From positions 1 through 52,038 of the forward strand of contig JAQTQX010000029.1 in assembly GCA_028712075.1 (NCBI GenBank): DNA of 52,038 nt, given 5' to 3'. Positions within the stretch are counted from its first letter, which is position 1, and each line of letters begins with the position of its first letter. This stretch comes from Desulfuromonadaceae bacterium (GTDB lineage Bacteria; Desulfobacterota; Desulfuromonadia; Geobacterales; Pseudopelobacteraceae). The position numbers and the translations under genes are program-made. Under the pieces are notes generated by a model. The model was not told the DNA's origin. It saw nothing but the letters and a program-made list of their open reading frames with translations, and ran no database searches. Below are positions 41,405 through 49,536 of the stretch, piece after piece.

Positions 41405-42000
41405 TAGCACTTCTCACCGGTATCATTGCCCACAAGTCACCCGATCACATTGTTCTGGACGTACAGGGTGTCGGCTATCGGGTACAAATTCCCTTTTCGA
41501 CCTATTATGACCTCCCCGAAGAAGGGGGCACAGCATCTCTGCATATCCATACCAGCGTCAGAGAGGATGCCATATTGCTCTACGGGTTTCGCACCCGCCT
41601 GGAAAAATCTTTCTTCCAGCTGCTGATTTCCGTCTCAGGAATAGGCCCGAAACTTGCGAGAGACATTCTCTCAAACATTCAGCCCGGACCGCTGGCTCAG
41701 GCATTGGCACACAGCGATCTGCAAAAACTCGCAACCATACCCGGCATCGGCAAGAAAACTGCTGAGCGGCTGGTACTGGAGTTGAAGGAGAAAGTCGGAA
41801 AACTTGACATATCTACGCTACCTGCTACAGAAGCACGGATCATTCCGACTGAAGACGTTTCAGAGGATGTGATTTCAGCGCTGCTGAATCTCGGCTATAA
41901 GGAACCGCAGGTGCGCAAAGCGCTCGCCGGATTGGATGCCGGCAGCGACATTTCGATAGAGGGGCTTCTGAAACAGGCCTTGAAATTATTGATGAAGTAG
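41401..42000 (+). CDS. ruvA: Holliday junction branch migration protein RuvA
   Basis: 199 residues. Domain I starts [21 protein letters not shown]. The tandem helix-hairpin-helix motifs of domain II are present ([33 protein letters not shown]), and domain III ends with the RuvB-binding helices ([22 protein letters not shown]). It tetramerises on junctions. ruvB, normally next, is absent here; a CPBP protease gene follows after 14 bases. Confidence 0.96.
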   Translation: MIALLTGIIAHKSPDHIVLDVQGVGYRVQIPFSTYYDLPEEGGTASLHIHTSVREDAILLYGFRTRLEKSFFQLLISVSGIGPKLARDILSNIQPGPLAQALAHSDLQKLATIPGIGKKTAERLVLELKEKVGKLDISTLPATEARIIPTEDVSEDVISALLNLGYKEPQVRKALAGLDAGSDISIEGLLKQALKLLMK

Positions 42001-42014
42001 CTAAGGAAGCACCG

Positions 42015-42716
42015 ATGAGCCAACAAGTCAACGACAGATCTGCACTGTATCGTTATCTCCCCTTTACAGTTTTCATGGGTTTCATCGGCCTTGATGAATT
42101 GATCCGGTTTATTGCCGGACAGGGCTTATACACACTCGAAGCATCAACGCTGTATTATCTGTATCCGATCAAAGCGGCGACGGTCGGTTATCTGCTCTAT
42201 CGGTTCAGAAGTCACTACTCGGAACTGAATAGCAAAGATCTTGCCAATATTCCGGCAACGCTTCTGACATGCGGAGTCGGCCTGCTGGTATTCGTGCTCT
42301 GGATTAACATGACGTGGACGCCTGGTGCGGCAGGCGCACCGCAGGGGTTTAACCCGTCCCTCCTTCCGGGACAGAGTGTTCGGATCTTTTTGACTCTCTG
42401 CAGAATAGCAGGAGCGGTATTGGTCGTTCCGTTAATGGAAGAGCTGTTCTGGCGCTCGTTTCTGATCCGCTCGATCATTGTAAAAAATTTCGACACCGTA
42501 CCCATCGGCACTTTTACCTGGGGATCGTTCCTGATTACCGTCGTACTGTTCGGTCTTGAGCACAATTACATTCTGGCCGGAATTATGGCGGGCGTCATCT
42601 ATAATCTGCTGCTCTACCGCACCCGCAGTCTCGCCCACTGCATTCTGGCCCACGCCGTAACCAATTTTGCTCTTGCCGTGTATGTGGTAACCACCGGGAA
42701 GTGGCAGTTCTGGTAA
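42015..42716 (+). CDS. CPBP-family intramembrane protease
   Basis: 233 residues with several membrane spans. Family motifs: MEELFWRSFL (glutamate pair and Arg), a His in LFGLEHN and a His in LAHAVTNF. These match CAAX-protease/bacteriocin-processing (CPBP) enzymes. A related group is found near exosortase/PEP-CTERM loci, and the window has PrsK/PrsR and a PEP-CTERM protein. Its substrate is unknown. It starts 14 bases after ruvA. Confidence 0.85.
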   Translation: MSQQVNDRSALYRYLPFTVFMGFIGLDELIRFIAGQGLYTLEASTLYYLYPIKAATVGYLLYRFRSHYSELNSKDLANIPATLLTCGVGLLVFVLWINMTWTPGAAGAPQGFNPSLLPGQSVRIFLTLCRIAGAVLVVPLMEELFWRSFLIRSIIVKNFDTVPIGTFTWGSFLITVVLFGLEHNYILAGIMAGVIYNLLLYRTRSLAHCILAHAVTNFALAVYVVTTGKWQFW

Positions 42717-42734
42717 CACACCCAGAATCAAAAA

Positions 42735-42764
42735 GGGGGTATGCGCACCGCATGCCCCCTTCAG
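42735..42764. terminator. Hairpin between CPBP and PilZ genes (converging)
   Basis: GGGGGTATGCG and CGCATGCCCCC with a 3-base loop (one G-T pair). On the minus strand it is followed by CTTTTTGA, so it best serves the PilZ gene; the plus-strand tract is weaker. Confidence 0.75.
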
Positions 42765-42793
42765 ATAATACTCATAAAAACCAACCGTAACGG

Positions 42794-43285
42794 TCAATAA
42801 ATACACTTCAGCATTTTGTACGTCTCCTGCATTACCTTCCCCTGATCATTACAATGTTCGGTAACGATATCACGGAGTTGTACAAACGAATGAACATTCA
42901 GGTTATTTATCTGCAGGCCAACGCCGTCAGCTTCTTTTCTGACGACTTTTGCATTGAACTTAAGTGATGACTGACTGGAGCTGTACACAGTAACATGAAC
43001 CGGAACATCAAGCGGAATCTGGTGATCCGTTTTCAGATACATGCCACGCAGACTGACGTTATCAGTATTGCACAACACGACATTGTTGCCATAGCGTACT
43101 GAAGCCCCGACCGAGTAATCAACTCTGGTAAAATGTCTGCTATTCATAATTTTAATTGCTCCACATTGAAATTGCAGCCATTTATTAAGCACGCCAACGT
43201 CAGTGTTAGCCTTACTCACACGCTTCAAGGGATATGAATCGTATACATACTTAACTCCTGCAATGTCAAGCAATTTATGTGCCAC
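42794..43285 (-). CDS. PilZ-domain protein
   Basis: 163 residues from GTG 43285 (AAGGGGG upstream). The PilZ signatures are RHFTRVDY (RxxxR) and NVSLRGMYL (D/NxSxxG), with YSSSQSSLKFNAKVVRKEADGVGLQINNL after them. It probably binds c-di-GMP. An alternative start at ATG 43147 (MNSRHFTRVDY) would give 117 residues; the first 46 residues are poorly conserved-looking but the upstream site is strong. It lies next to the EPS/PrsKR genes. Confidence 0.8.
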   Translation of the reverse strand: MAHKLLDIAGVKYVYDSYPLKRVSKANTDVGVLNKWLQFQCGAIKIMNSRHFTRVDYSVGASVRYGNNVVLCNTDNVSLRGMYLKTDHQIPLDVPVHVTVYSSSQSSLKFNAKVVRKEADGVGLQINNLNVHSFVQLRDIVTEHCNDQGKVMQETYKMLKCIY

Positions 43286-43437
43286 ATGAGTAACCCCCTT
43301 AATTAATGGGATTACCGACAGATAGTGTCGAAAGAAATTATGAAAGTGTTAAATAATTCGACGGCAGAGTGTTCAAATTCCCCTGTATAGATTCTGGCGG
43401 AGCAATCTCCCTGTGAACACATTTATTCCCGTTTACA

Positions 43438-44835
43438 TCACAATTCCGAAGCTTTGTCTCCTGCTGCCAGCGGCGTTAAATTGTGCTTCTTCATCAAATC
43501 ATACAGCGTCGGCCTACTTACTCCCAGTGCCTCGGCAGCCTTCACAATGCTGCCGTTCTGGCGGTCGATCTCCGCAGCAATCATCTCCCGCTCAACCTTA
43601 TCCCGCGCCTCGCGCAGCGTGGCAAACGGCTGTACCGTCTCAGTGGTTTCCGGCAGCTCCACTTCACCGCCCAGATCTGCTGTTTCCAGAGCAGTCCCGC
43701 TACTCATGATGACAGCTCGCTGCACCCGATTGCGCAACTCTCTCACATTGCCGGGCCACTGGTAGCTCTTGAGAAAGTTCACCGCAGCCGCACTGAAGCG
43801 GCGCACTTTTTTATGGTGTTCCTCATTGAAGATGCGCAGGTAATGGTTGGCCAATATCAGGACATCATCACCCCGCTCGCGCAACGGTGGCAGGTGTATG
43901 GTAATTACGCTGATCCGGTAGTACAGATCCTCGCGAAACTGCGCGTTCGTGATGGCCTTGCCAATATCGACATTGGTGGCGCATACCAAGCGGACATCAA
44001 CAGGGATGTCCTGTCTGCCGCCGACACGCTGGATAGTACCTTCCTGAAGGAAGCGGAGCAGCTTCACCTGCAGATTAAACGGCAGCTCGCCAATTTCATC
44101 AAGAAAAAGGGTACCCTTGTGTGCGTACTGCACTTTTCCCTGCACAGTTGCATGAGCGCCGGTAAATGAACCCTTCTCATGGCCGAAGAGTTCCGATTCG
44201 AGCAGGTTTTCCGGGATAGCACCGCAATTGATCGGGATAAACGGCTCTTTTTTGCGTAAGCTGGCCTGATGGATCGCCTGCGCAACCAACTCCTTGCCGG
44301 TGCCGTTTTCCCCTGTAATAAAAACCGACACATTGGACGGCGCAACTTTCTTGATGGTCGCAAAAACCGCCTGCATCTCCGGGCACTGGCCGATCATCCC
44401 CCCCGATTCGCCTGATTTCAGCTCAATAGCCTTCTGCAGGGAACGATTCTGCTCTTCAAGGTTGGTCAGATGAAACGCCCGGGTAATGATGACTCGCAAT
44501 TCACTCAGTATCGGCGGCTTCGGCAGAAAATCGTAGGCACCCATCTGCGTCGCTCTGAGCGCATTTTCCCGCTCACTGTTGCCGGTCAGCATGATCACCT
44601 TGACGTACGGATTGATTTCAAGCAGCGCCGCCAGGCCGCGAAAGCCTTCTACAGAGGTATCTTCATGCGGCGGCAGCCCCAGATCAAGGATCACAACGCG
44701 CGGCTGGTTCTTTTTGAACACGCTGATCCCTTCATCGACATCTGCTGCCAGCAGCACCGAATATTCATCTCCCAGTCCCCATTTCATCTGCTGGCGAATA
44801 TCAACGTTATCATCAATTATCAATAGTTTTTCCAC
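43438..44835 (-). CDS. prsR: PEP-CTERM-associated sigma-54 response regulator PrsR
   Basis: 465 residues from GTG 44835 (AAGGAG upstream; overlaps prsK by 23 bases). The receiver domain starts LLIIDDNVDIRQQMKWGLG, with the acceptor Asp in VVILDLGLPP. The AAA+ domain has Walker A GENGTGKE, the sigma-54 loop GSFTGA and Walker B LFLDEIGEL. The C-terminus is a Fis-type HTH (GSIVKAAEALGVSRPTLYDLMKKH). The overall sequence fits the PEP-CTERM-box regulator family, which with RpoN activates PEP-CTERM genes. Target boxes may be those at 36575, 37526 and 49357 (inference). Confidence 0.92.
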   Translation of the reverse strand: MEKLLIIDDNVDIRQQMKWGLGDEYSVLLAADVDEGISVFKKNQPRVVILDLGLPPHEDTSVEGFRGLAALLEINPYVKVIMLTGNSERENALRATQMGAYDFLPKPPILSELRVIITRAFHLTNLEEQNRSLQKAIELKSGESGGMIGQCPEMQAVFATIKKVAPSNVSVFITGENGTGKELVAQAIHQASLRKKEPFIPINCGAIPENLLESELFGHEKGSFTGAHATVQGKVQYAHKGTLFLDEIGELPFNLQVKLLRFLQEGTIQRVGGRQDIPVDVRLVCATNVDIGKAITNAQFREDLYYRISVITIHLPPLRERGDDVLILANHYLRIFNEEHHKKVRRFSAAAVNFLKSYQWPGNVRELRNRVQRAVIMSSGTALETADLGGEVELPETTETVQPFATLREARDKVEREMIAAEIDRQNGSIVKAAEALGVSRPTLYDLMKKHNLTPLAAGDKASEL

Positions 44836-46912
44836 TGGCAACTCCTTCTGGCTCTGCGCAGTCGGCAAACCATACAGTAAAGACCGACCCGCTCCCCTCT
44901 ACACTTGTGGCTTCAATTTTGCCTGCATGCGCTTCAACTATCTGGCGGCATTGATACAGCCCAACGCCAAGGCCCTGTTTTTTGGTGGTTTTAAACGGCT
45001 TGAACAGCTCTGAGCGCAAAAACTGATTTGAAATCCCGCAGCCATGATCCGTCACTCTGATATACGACATGGAGGCAGAGCCGACTTCAATTTCAACGGG
45101 ATCGTGCGGCCCGGACGCCTCAATCGCATTGAGAATGAGATTTAAAATAACCTTCTGAATCTCATTCTCATCCAGGTGGACAATCTCAGCTGTACCGGAA
45201 ACGTTGACTGTGCTGCCCGCAACCAGTTGCGCAGTTCTTTGTGCCAACTCCAGCAGGTTGACCGGCTTCTTGCTGATATAATTCGTCTCACCGAGATTTT
45301 TCAGCCTGCCGATCAGTTTAAGCATCTTGTCCACGGTGTTACGCAGTGACATGATCATATCTTCCTGGAAATCAGGATTGTGTATGTAACGCGCTGCATT
45401 TTCTACTATCAGGGACAGGTTTGACACCAGATTTTTCAGGTCGTGAGCAACAAAGGTTGCCACATTGCCGATCGCTTCAATTTCGCGGGCATGGGAAATT
45501 TCCTCGGACAGTCTTTGATGCATGATTGCCAGAGACGCCTGCCGGGAAATGGTTTTCATCAGATCAAAATCTTCATAGATATACACTTCTTTGCGGTTAA
45601 GAGGTTTGCCAAGCACGATGAACCCCTCCAGGCGTTCCCGGCCAAATAGCGGTACGATGAACAACACCGCATTATTTTGGAATAACTGTACGTCCGCTTC
45701 TGCATATTCGCTGTTTTCTTCGGCAATACTGATAACCCATTCACGTTTGGCCATAAAACAGATCAGTGAATTATCTTGTGCAATCAGTTCATCCTGAAGC
45801 TGCATTTCATGTTCTGCCTGCAGCCGATAGCCACTGTTGCTTTCGTCCAGCAAAAAAAGGGCAGATCCGGAAAAACCGAAAATAGTGTTGTATGCGAGAA
45901 GAATGTGCTGCAAAAGTTCTTCTCCCGAACGGGAGGAAGAGAGCTGTTCAGTAAAGCGGAGCCATTGGGTCCGGTAATCATGTTTATGCTGATAAAAATT
46001 TTTATGCAGCGTTACCTTTACTTCCCTCCGGAAACGTTCGGAAAGGATCAGTATCAGCAGCCCTATTCCGATCAGGAACGCGACAGAGATTGTCACGACG
46101 CGCGGGAAAAAGGCACCCAAATGCTTCATGCCTTCACCCAACAGACCGAGCACGACCAGGTATATTCCGACAGCAAACAGGACAAAGGACTTGAACGCTA
46201 CCTGCCGTGACACCTGAATGCGAACCTTGCCGCGACGACTGGCGAACGAATAGCCCATCAGTCCGGCTGCAACGAGATAGATGAAGGAGCGGAGCGACAG
46301 ATAACTCATGTTCAGCGACCGGTACAACAACGCCTGACTGAAGTAGAAGACCTGAACGACAACGATAGTGGCCAGGCCGATAAGCTCGAATTTTATCTTT
46401 GTGAGAGCATCGGGAGATGCATTGGTGAATGTAACTTCAAAATTGACAAGAGCAACGACCAGGCACGTCATAATGGTAAAATAAAAGTAAAAACCGGTAT
46501 CGCCGAGAAACAGGATCCGTTCACCGGGAAAATCAGGGGCATAAAAGAAATCATTCAGGGGCATTATGCGCGGAAAAAGTGAAAGCAGAAACGTGGAAAA
46601 AATAACGGCCTTAAGGGGCAATCCGACTTTCCAGGGGCCAGCCTGACGAGCAAAAGTCAGACTGCAGACAAGCCACAATGACGGCAGCAACGCCTCTGCA
46701 GTAAGCGCGCATTTCTTCCAGAAAAATGCGCTCTGCGGCATGGCAAGCGCCAGCAGATCGAATGACTCAAGGAGTACGGTGCAGATCAAGGCGGCAAACA
46801 GCAGGAGAGATGAGCGGGAGCGCTCCTTAAAATACGTGTAGCCACCGACAGCCAGCAATGCGGCGACAGCTGCTATCGTTATGGTAACATTACCGATATG
46901 AATCATAAGCAT
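44813..46912 (-). CDS. prsK: PEP-CTERM-associated sensor histidine kinase PrsK
   Basis: 699 residues from ATG 46912 (an in-frame GTG one codon upstream and an ATG two codons downstream are alternatives; none has a strong site). About eight N-terminal membrane spans (residues 1-295) are followed by a GAF-like domain (about 325-470). The kinase core has VAHDLKNLVSNLSLI (H-box), NLILNAIEAS (N-box) and TDHGCGI, then FKTTKKQGLGVGL. It sits 17 bases after the epimerase gene. Senses an unknown envelope or EPS signal. Confidence 0.92.
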   Translation of the reverse strand: MLMIHIGNVTITIAAVAALLAVGGYTYFKERSRSSLLLFAALICTVLLESFDLLALAMPQSAFFWKKCALTAEALLPSLWLVCSLTFARQAGPWKVGLPLKAVIFSTFLLSLFPRIMPLNDFFYAPDFPGERILFLGDTGFYFYFTIMTCLVVALVNFEVTFTNASPDALTKIKFELIGLATIVVVQVFYFSQALLYRSLNMSYLSLRSFIYLVAAGLMGYSFASRRGKVRIQVSRQVAFKSFVLFAVGIYLVVLGLLGEGMKHLGAFFPRVVTISVAFLIGIGLLILILSERFRREVKVTLHKNFYQHKHDYRTQWLRFTEQLSSSRSGEELLQHILLAYNTIFGFSGSALFLLDESNSGYRLQAEHEMQLQDELIAQDNSLICFMAKREWVISIAEENSEYAEADVQLFQNNAVLFIVPLFGRERLEGFIVLGKPLNRKEVYIYEDFDLMKTISRQASLAIMHQRLSEEISHAREIEAIGNVATFVAHDLKNLVSNLSLIVENAARYIHNPDFQEDMIMSLRNTVDKMLKLIGRLKNLGETNYISKKPVNLLELAQRTAQLVAGSTVNVSGTAEIVHLDENEIQKVILNLILNAIEASGPHDPVEIEVGSASMSYIRVTDHGCGISNQFLRSELFKPFKTTKKQGLGVGLYQCRQIVEAHAGKIEATSVEGSGSVFTVWFADCAEPEGVASGKTIDN

Positions 46913-46928
46913 CACATATTATGGACAA

Positions 46929-47954
46929 TCATAGATGCGCCATATACCACTCAAGAGCGGCATCAAGTCCAGCATCAATCGTATGGCTCGGCTGATACCC
47001 GAGTAAAACAGCCGCCTTGCTGATATCGGCCTGAGAATGCAGAACATCTCCGGCACGGAATTCACGGTAAACCGGAGTACATCCTGCCAATTGCGGATAG
47101 TGGGGCAACAGCCGGTTTCGGAGCATCACATAAAGCTCATTCAGCGATGTGCGCGCATTGACGGCAGTATTGTACACCTGGTTGAGCGCAGTTGACTCCG
47201 TTGTCGTTGCGGCCAGCAGGTTCATCTGAACAACATTTTCCACAAAACAGAAATCACGGCTTGTTTCGCCGTTACCATTGATATGAACCGTGTCTCCCTT
47301 GATAAGCGCCCTGATCCAGCAGGGTATGACAGCGGCGTATGCCCCTTCCGGGTCCTGGCGCGGCCCGAACACATTGAAATATCTGAGTCCGATCGCTGCC
47401 AGTCCGTATGTTCTGGCAAAGACGTCAGCGTACAGCTCATTGACGTATTTGGTAACGGCATACGGGGAGAGCGGCTTGCCGATGGCATCCTCTACCTTCG
47501 GAAGCGCAGGATGGTCGCCATACGTAGAACTGCTGGCAGCGTACACAAAACGAGCGACACCTGCATCACGCGCCGCAACAAGCATATTGAGAAAACCGGC
47601 GACATTGCTGGCATTGCTGGCAATCGGATCAGCGATAGAACGCGGCACTGACCCGAGCGCCGCTTCGTGCAGAATATAATCAACGCCGGCACATACTTCA
47701 TGGCAGGTAATCAGTTCGCATATGTCACCTTCAACAAAGCGAAAACGCTGCCACTGCCCAGCGGTTACCAGACTCTGTACTTCATCGAGATTACACTGTT
47801 TTCCGGTTGAAAAGTTATCAAGCCCGACAACCCGCTGATCAAGCCGCAGCAGAGCTTCAAGTAGATTTGATCCGATAAAGCCGGCACAGCCGGTTACCAG
47901 CCACACCTTCGGCTCAGCACGCAGCATATGTGTAACAGACTCATAACGATTCAT
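46929..47954 (-). CDS. UDP-sugar 4-epimerase (SDR family, TviC/WbpP type)
   Basis: 341 residues from ATG 47954 (GAGG 5 bases upstream); the frame is open to an ATG at 47972 within a heptamer repeat. Rossmann start [17 protein letters not shown], catalytic Ser-Tyr-Lys in YAASSSTYG and [13 protein letters not shown]. The segment ALGSVPRS matches the UDP-N-acetylhexosamine(uronate) C4-epimerase branch. With the upstream dehydrogenase it probably makes UDP-GalNAcA for an exopolysaccharide. Unusual: five tandem 7-bp repeats sit at its start. Confidence 0.88.
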   Translation of the reverse strand: MNRYESVTHMLRAEPKVWLVTGCAGFIGSNLLEALLRLDQRVVGLDNFSTGKQCNLDEVQSLVTAGQWQRFRFVEGDICELITCHEVCAGVDYILHEAALGSVPRSIADPIASNASNVAGFLNMLVAARDAGVARFVYAASSSTYGDHPALPKVEDAIGKPLSPYAVTKYVNELYADVFARTYGLAAIGLRYFNVFGPRQDPEGAYAAVIPCWIRALIKGDTVHINGNGETSRDFCFVENVVQMNLLAATTTESTALNQVYNTAVNARTSLNELYVMLRNRLLPHYPQLAGCTPVYREFRAGDVLHSQADISKAAVLLGYQPSHTIDAGLDAALEWYMAHL

Positions 47955-47960
47955 ACCGAC

Positions 47961-47998
47961 CTCATCCCTCATCCCTCATCCCTCATCCCTCATCCCTC
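47961..47998. repeat. Heptanucleotide tandem repeat upstream of the epimerase
   Basis: Five full copies of CTCATCC (47961-47995) plus a partial one, i.e. GGATGAG on the coding strand. Each unit carries GAGG- and ATG-like elements next to the start codon. The unit is not a multiple of three, so copy-number change would shift which ATG is in frame or the spacing of the ribosome-binding site. Confidence 0.85.
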
Positions 47999-48016
47999 GA
48001 CTTTCGACCTTCAACC

Positions 48017-49303
48017 TCACAGCCTCCACACCCGCATTCCCGCAGCCAGCATCGCCTGCTGGTCATACATCCCCTTGACATCAACCAGCACCGGGTTTTT
48101 CCCCATCAGACGAGCAACATCAGCCGCAGACCAGTCAAGAAACTGCCGGTGGGCAACTGCGGCAACCACCGCAGCGGCTGGCCGTAGTTCCGATATTGGC
48201 GTCAGGGTAACGCCGTATTCATGAACCGCCTCATCAGGATCAGCCAGCGGATCGCAGACCTGGACGGTAATACCATAATCCTTCAGTTCGTTAATGATAT
48301 CGATAACCTTGGAATTGCGCAGATCGGGGCAATCCTCCTTGAAGGTCAATCCCAACAGAGTGACGGTATTGCCGAGAATATTGTGACCGGCATGGATCAT
48401 TTCCCTGATGGCGCGCTGCGCGACAAAGGTGCCCATGCTATCGTTGATTCGCCGTCCAGCCAGAATCACCTGAGGGATATAGCCGATTTTCTCGGCTTTG
48501 TGGGTGAGATAGTAGGGATCAACACCGATGCAGTGCCCGCCCACCAGGCCCGGCTTGAACTTGAGGAAATTCCATTTGGTACCGGCCGCTTCAAGAACAT
48601 CATTGGTATCAATGCCCATCCGATCAAAGATAAGGGCCAGCTCATTCATCAGGGCGACATTCAGATCGCGCTGGGTGTTTTCAATTACCTTGGCCGCTTC
48701 GGCAACCTTGATAGAGGCCGCCCGGTGGACTCCGGCGGTCACAACCGATTCATACACGCGGGCAACAATCTCCAGAGTTGCAGCATCCTGTCCGGAAACA
48801 ACTTTCTTGATTTTGGTAAAGGTATGCTCCCTGTCACCCGGGTTGATCCGTTCCGGGCTGTAGCCCACCGTAAAATCGCGTCCGCAGGTCAGACCGGACA
48901 CCCGCTCCAGCACCGGCACGCACTCATCCTCCGTCACCCCTGGGTACACGGTTGATTCATAGACAACGATATCCCCTTTTTTCAGCACCTTGCCGACTGT
49001 TTCCGATGCCCTGTACATCAAGGTCAGATCAGGCTGATGCGCCTCATCGACCGGTGTCGGCACCGCCACGATATGAAAATCAGCCTGCGCCAACTCTTCC
49101 AGCTTTTCGGTAAAAAGAATATCGGCGCGCTTCAGATCAGCATCCGTCACCTCACCGGTGCGATCATAGCCTGCCTGCAGTTCGCTGATCCTCGCCCGGT
49201 TAATGTCAAAACCAACGGTTCGGCGCTCCTTGCCAAAGGCAACCGCCACCGGCAAACCGACATACCCGAGTCCGATGACGGAAATAATTCTCTCGTTATC
49301 CGT
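48017..49303 (-). CDS. Nucleotide-sugar dehydrogenase (UDP-GlcNAc 6-dehydrogenase, TviB/WbpA type)
   Basis: 428 residues if read from ACG 49303. The N-terminal NAD motif is VIGLGYVGLPVAVAFG. The catalytic region reads FLKFKPGLVGGHCIGVDPYYLTHKAE with the nucleophilic Cys. The TviB-type signatures VPTPVDEAHQPDLT and YSPERINPGDREHTFT are present. The start is odd: upstream of ACG no ATG, GTG or TTG occurs in frame before a stop, although AAGGAG lies 5 bases before ACG exactly where ATG would be expected. A later TTG (49255) would delete the Rossmann glycine loop. It makes UDP-N-acetylglucosaminuronate for the epimerase next to it. Confidence 0.88.
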   Translation of the reverse strand, partial: TDNERIISVIGLGYVGLPVAVAFGKERRTVGFDINRARISELQAGYDRTGEVTDADLKRADILFTEKLEELAQADFHIVAVPTPVDEAHQPDLTLMYRASETVGKVLKKGDIVVYESTVYPGVTEDECVPVLERVSGLTCGRDFTVGYSPERINPGDREHTFTKIKKVVSGQDAATLEIVARVYESVVTAGVHRAASIKVAEAAKVIENTQRDLNVALMNELALIFDRMGIDTNDVLEAAGTKWNFLKFKPGLVGGHCIGVDPYYLTHKAEKIGYIPQVILAGRRINDSMGTFVAQRAIREMIHAGHNILGNTVTLLGLTFKEDCPDLRNSKVIDIINELKDYGITVQVCDPLADPDEAVHEYGVTLTPISELRPAAAVVAAVAHRQFLDWSAADVARLMGKNPVLVDVKGMYDQQAMLAAGMRVWRL

Positions 49304-49356
49304 ACTATCTCCTTCGAAATCATTGATTCATAAAGTTGAGAAAGCTTACCACATAT

Positions 49357-49375
49357 CTGTAAACTTTCCCGACAA
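49357..49375. promoter_or_regulatory. 19-bp dyad box, copy C
   Basis: CTGTAAACTTTCCCGACAA, third copy, 54 bases upstream of the dehydrogenase start. It differs from copies A and B at the last base. The gap 49304-49536 has no gene and no clear sigma-54 site downstream of the box. Confidence 0.5.
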
Positions 49376-49536
49376 AAAATTCGGAGCGCCATATTTGCAG
49401 ATATTTATGAAGATTCATAGCGATTTTTTTAAAAATTTTTCGGGGTAATGTAATTGTATGGAGATACAGGCCAAAGAATAAAACCTTGCGGATTTTTTAT
49501 TCACGAACCTTTTCATCCGCGAATTTTGAATAAAAA

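Noticed and set aside
43303..43321. Box-like sequence upstream of the PilZ gene (ATTACCGACAG)
   Set aside because: Half-site only, and no sigma-54 promoter nearby.
43369..43420. Inverted repeat GTGTTCA/TGAACAC after prsR as a terminator
   Set aside because: Only 7-bp arms with a long loop and no T-run; too weak to support.
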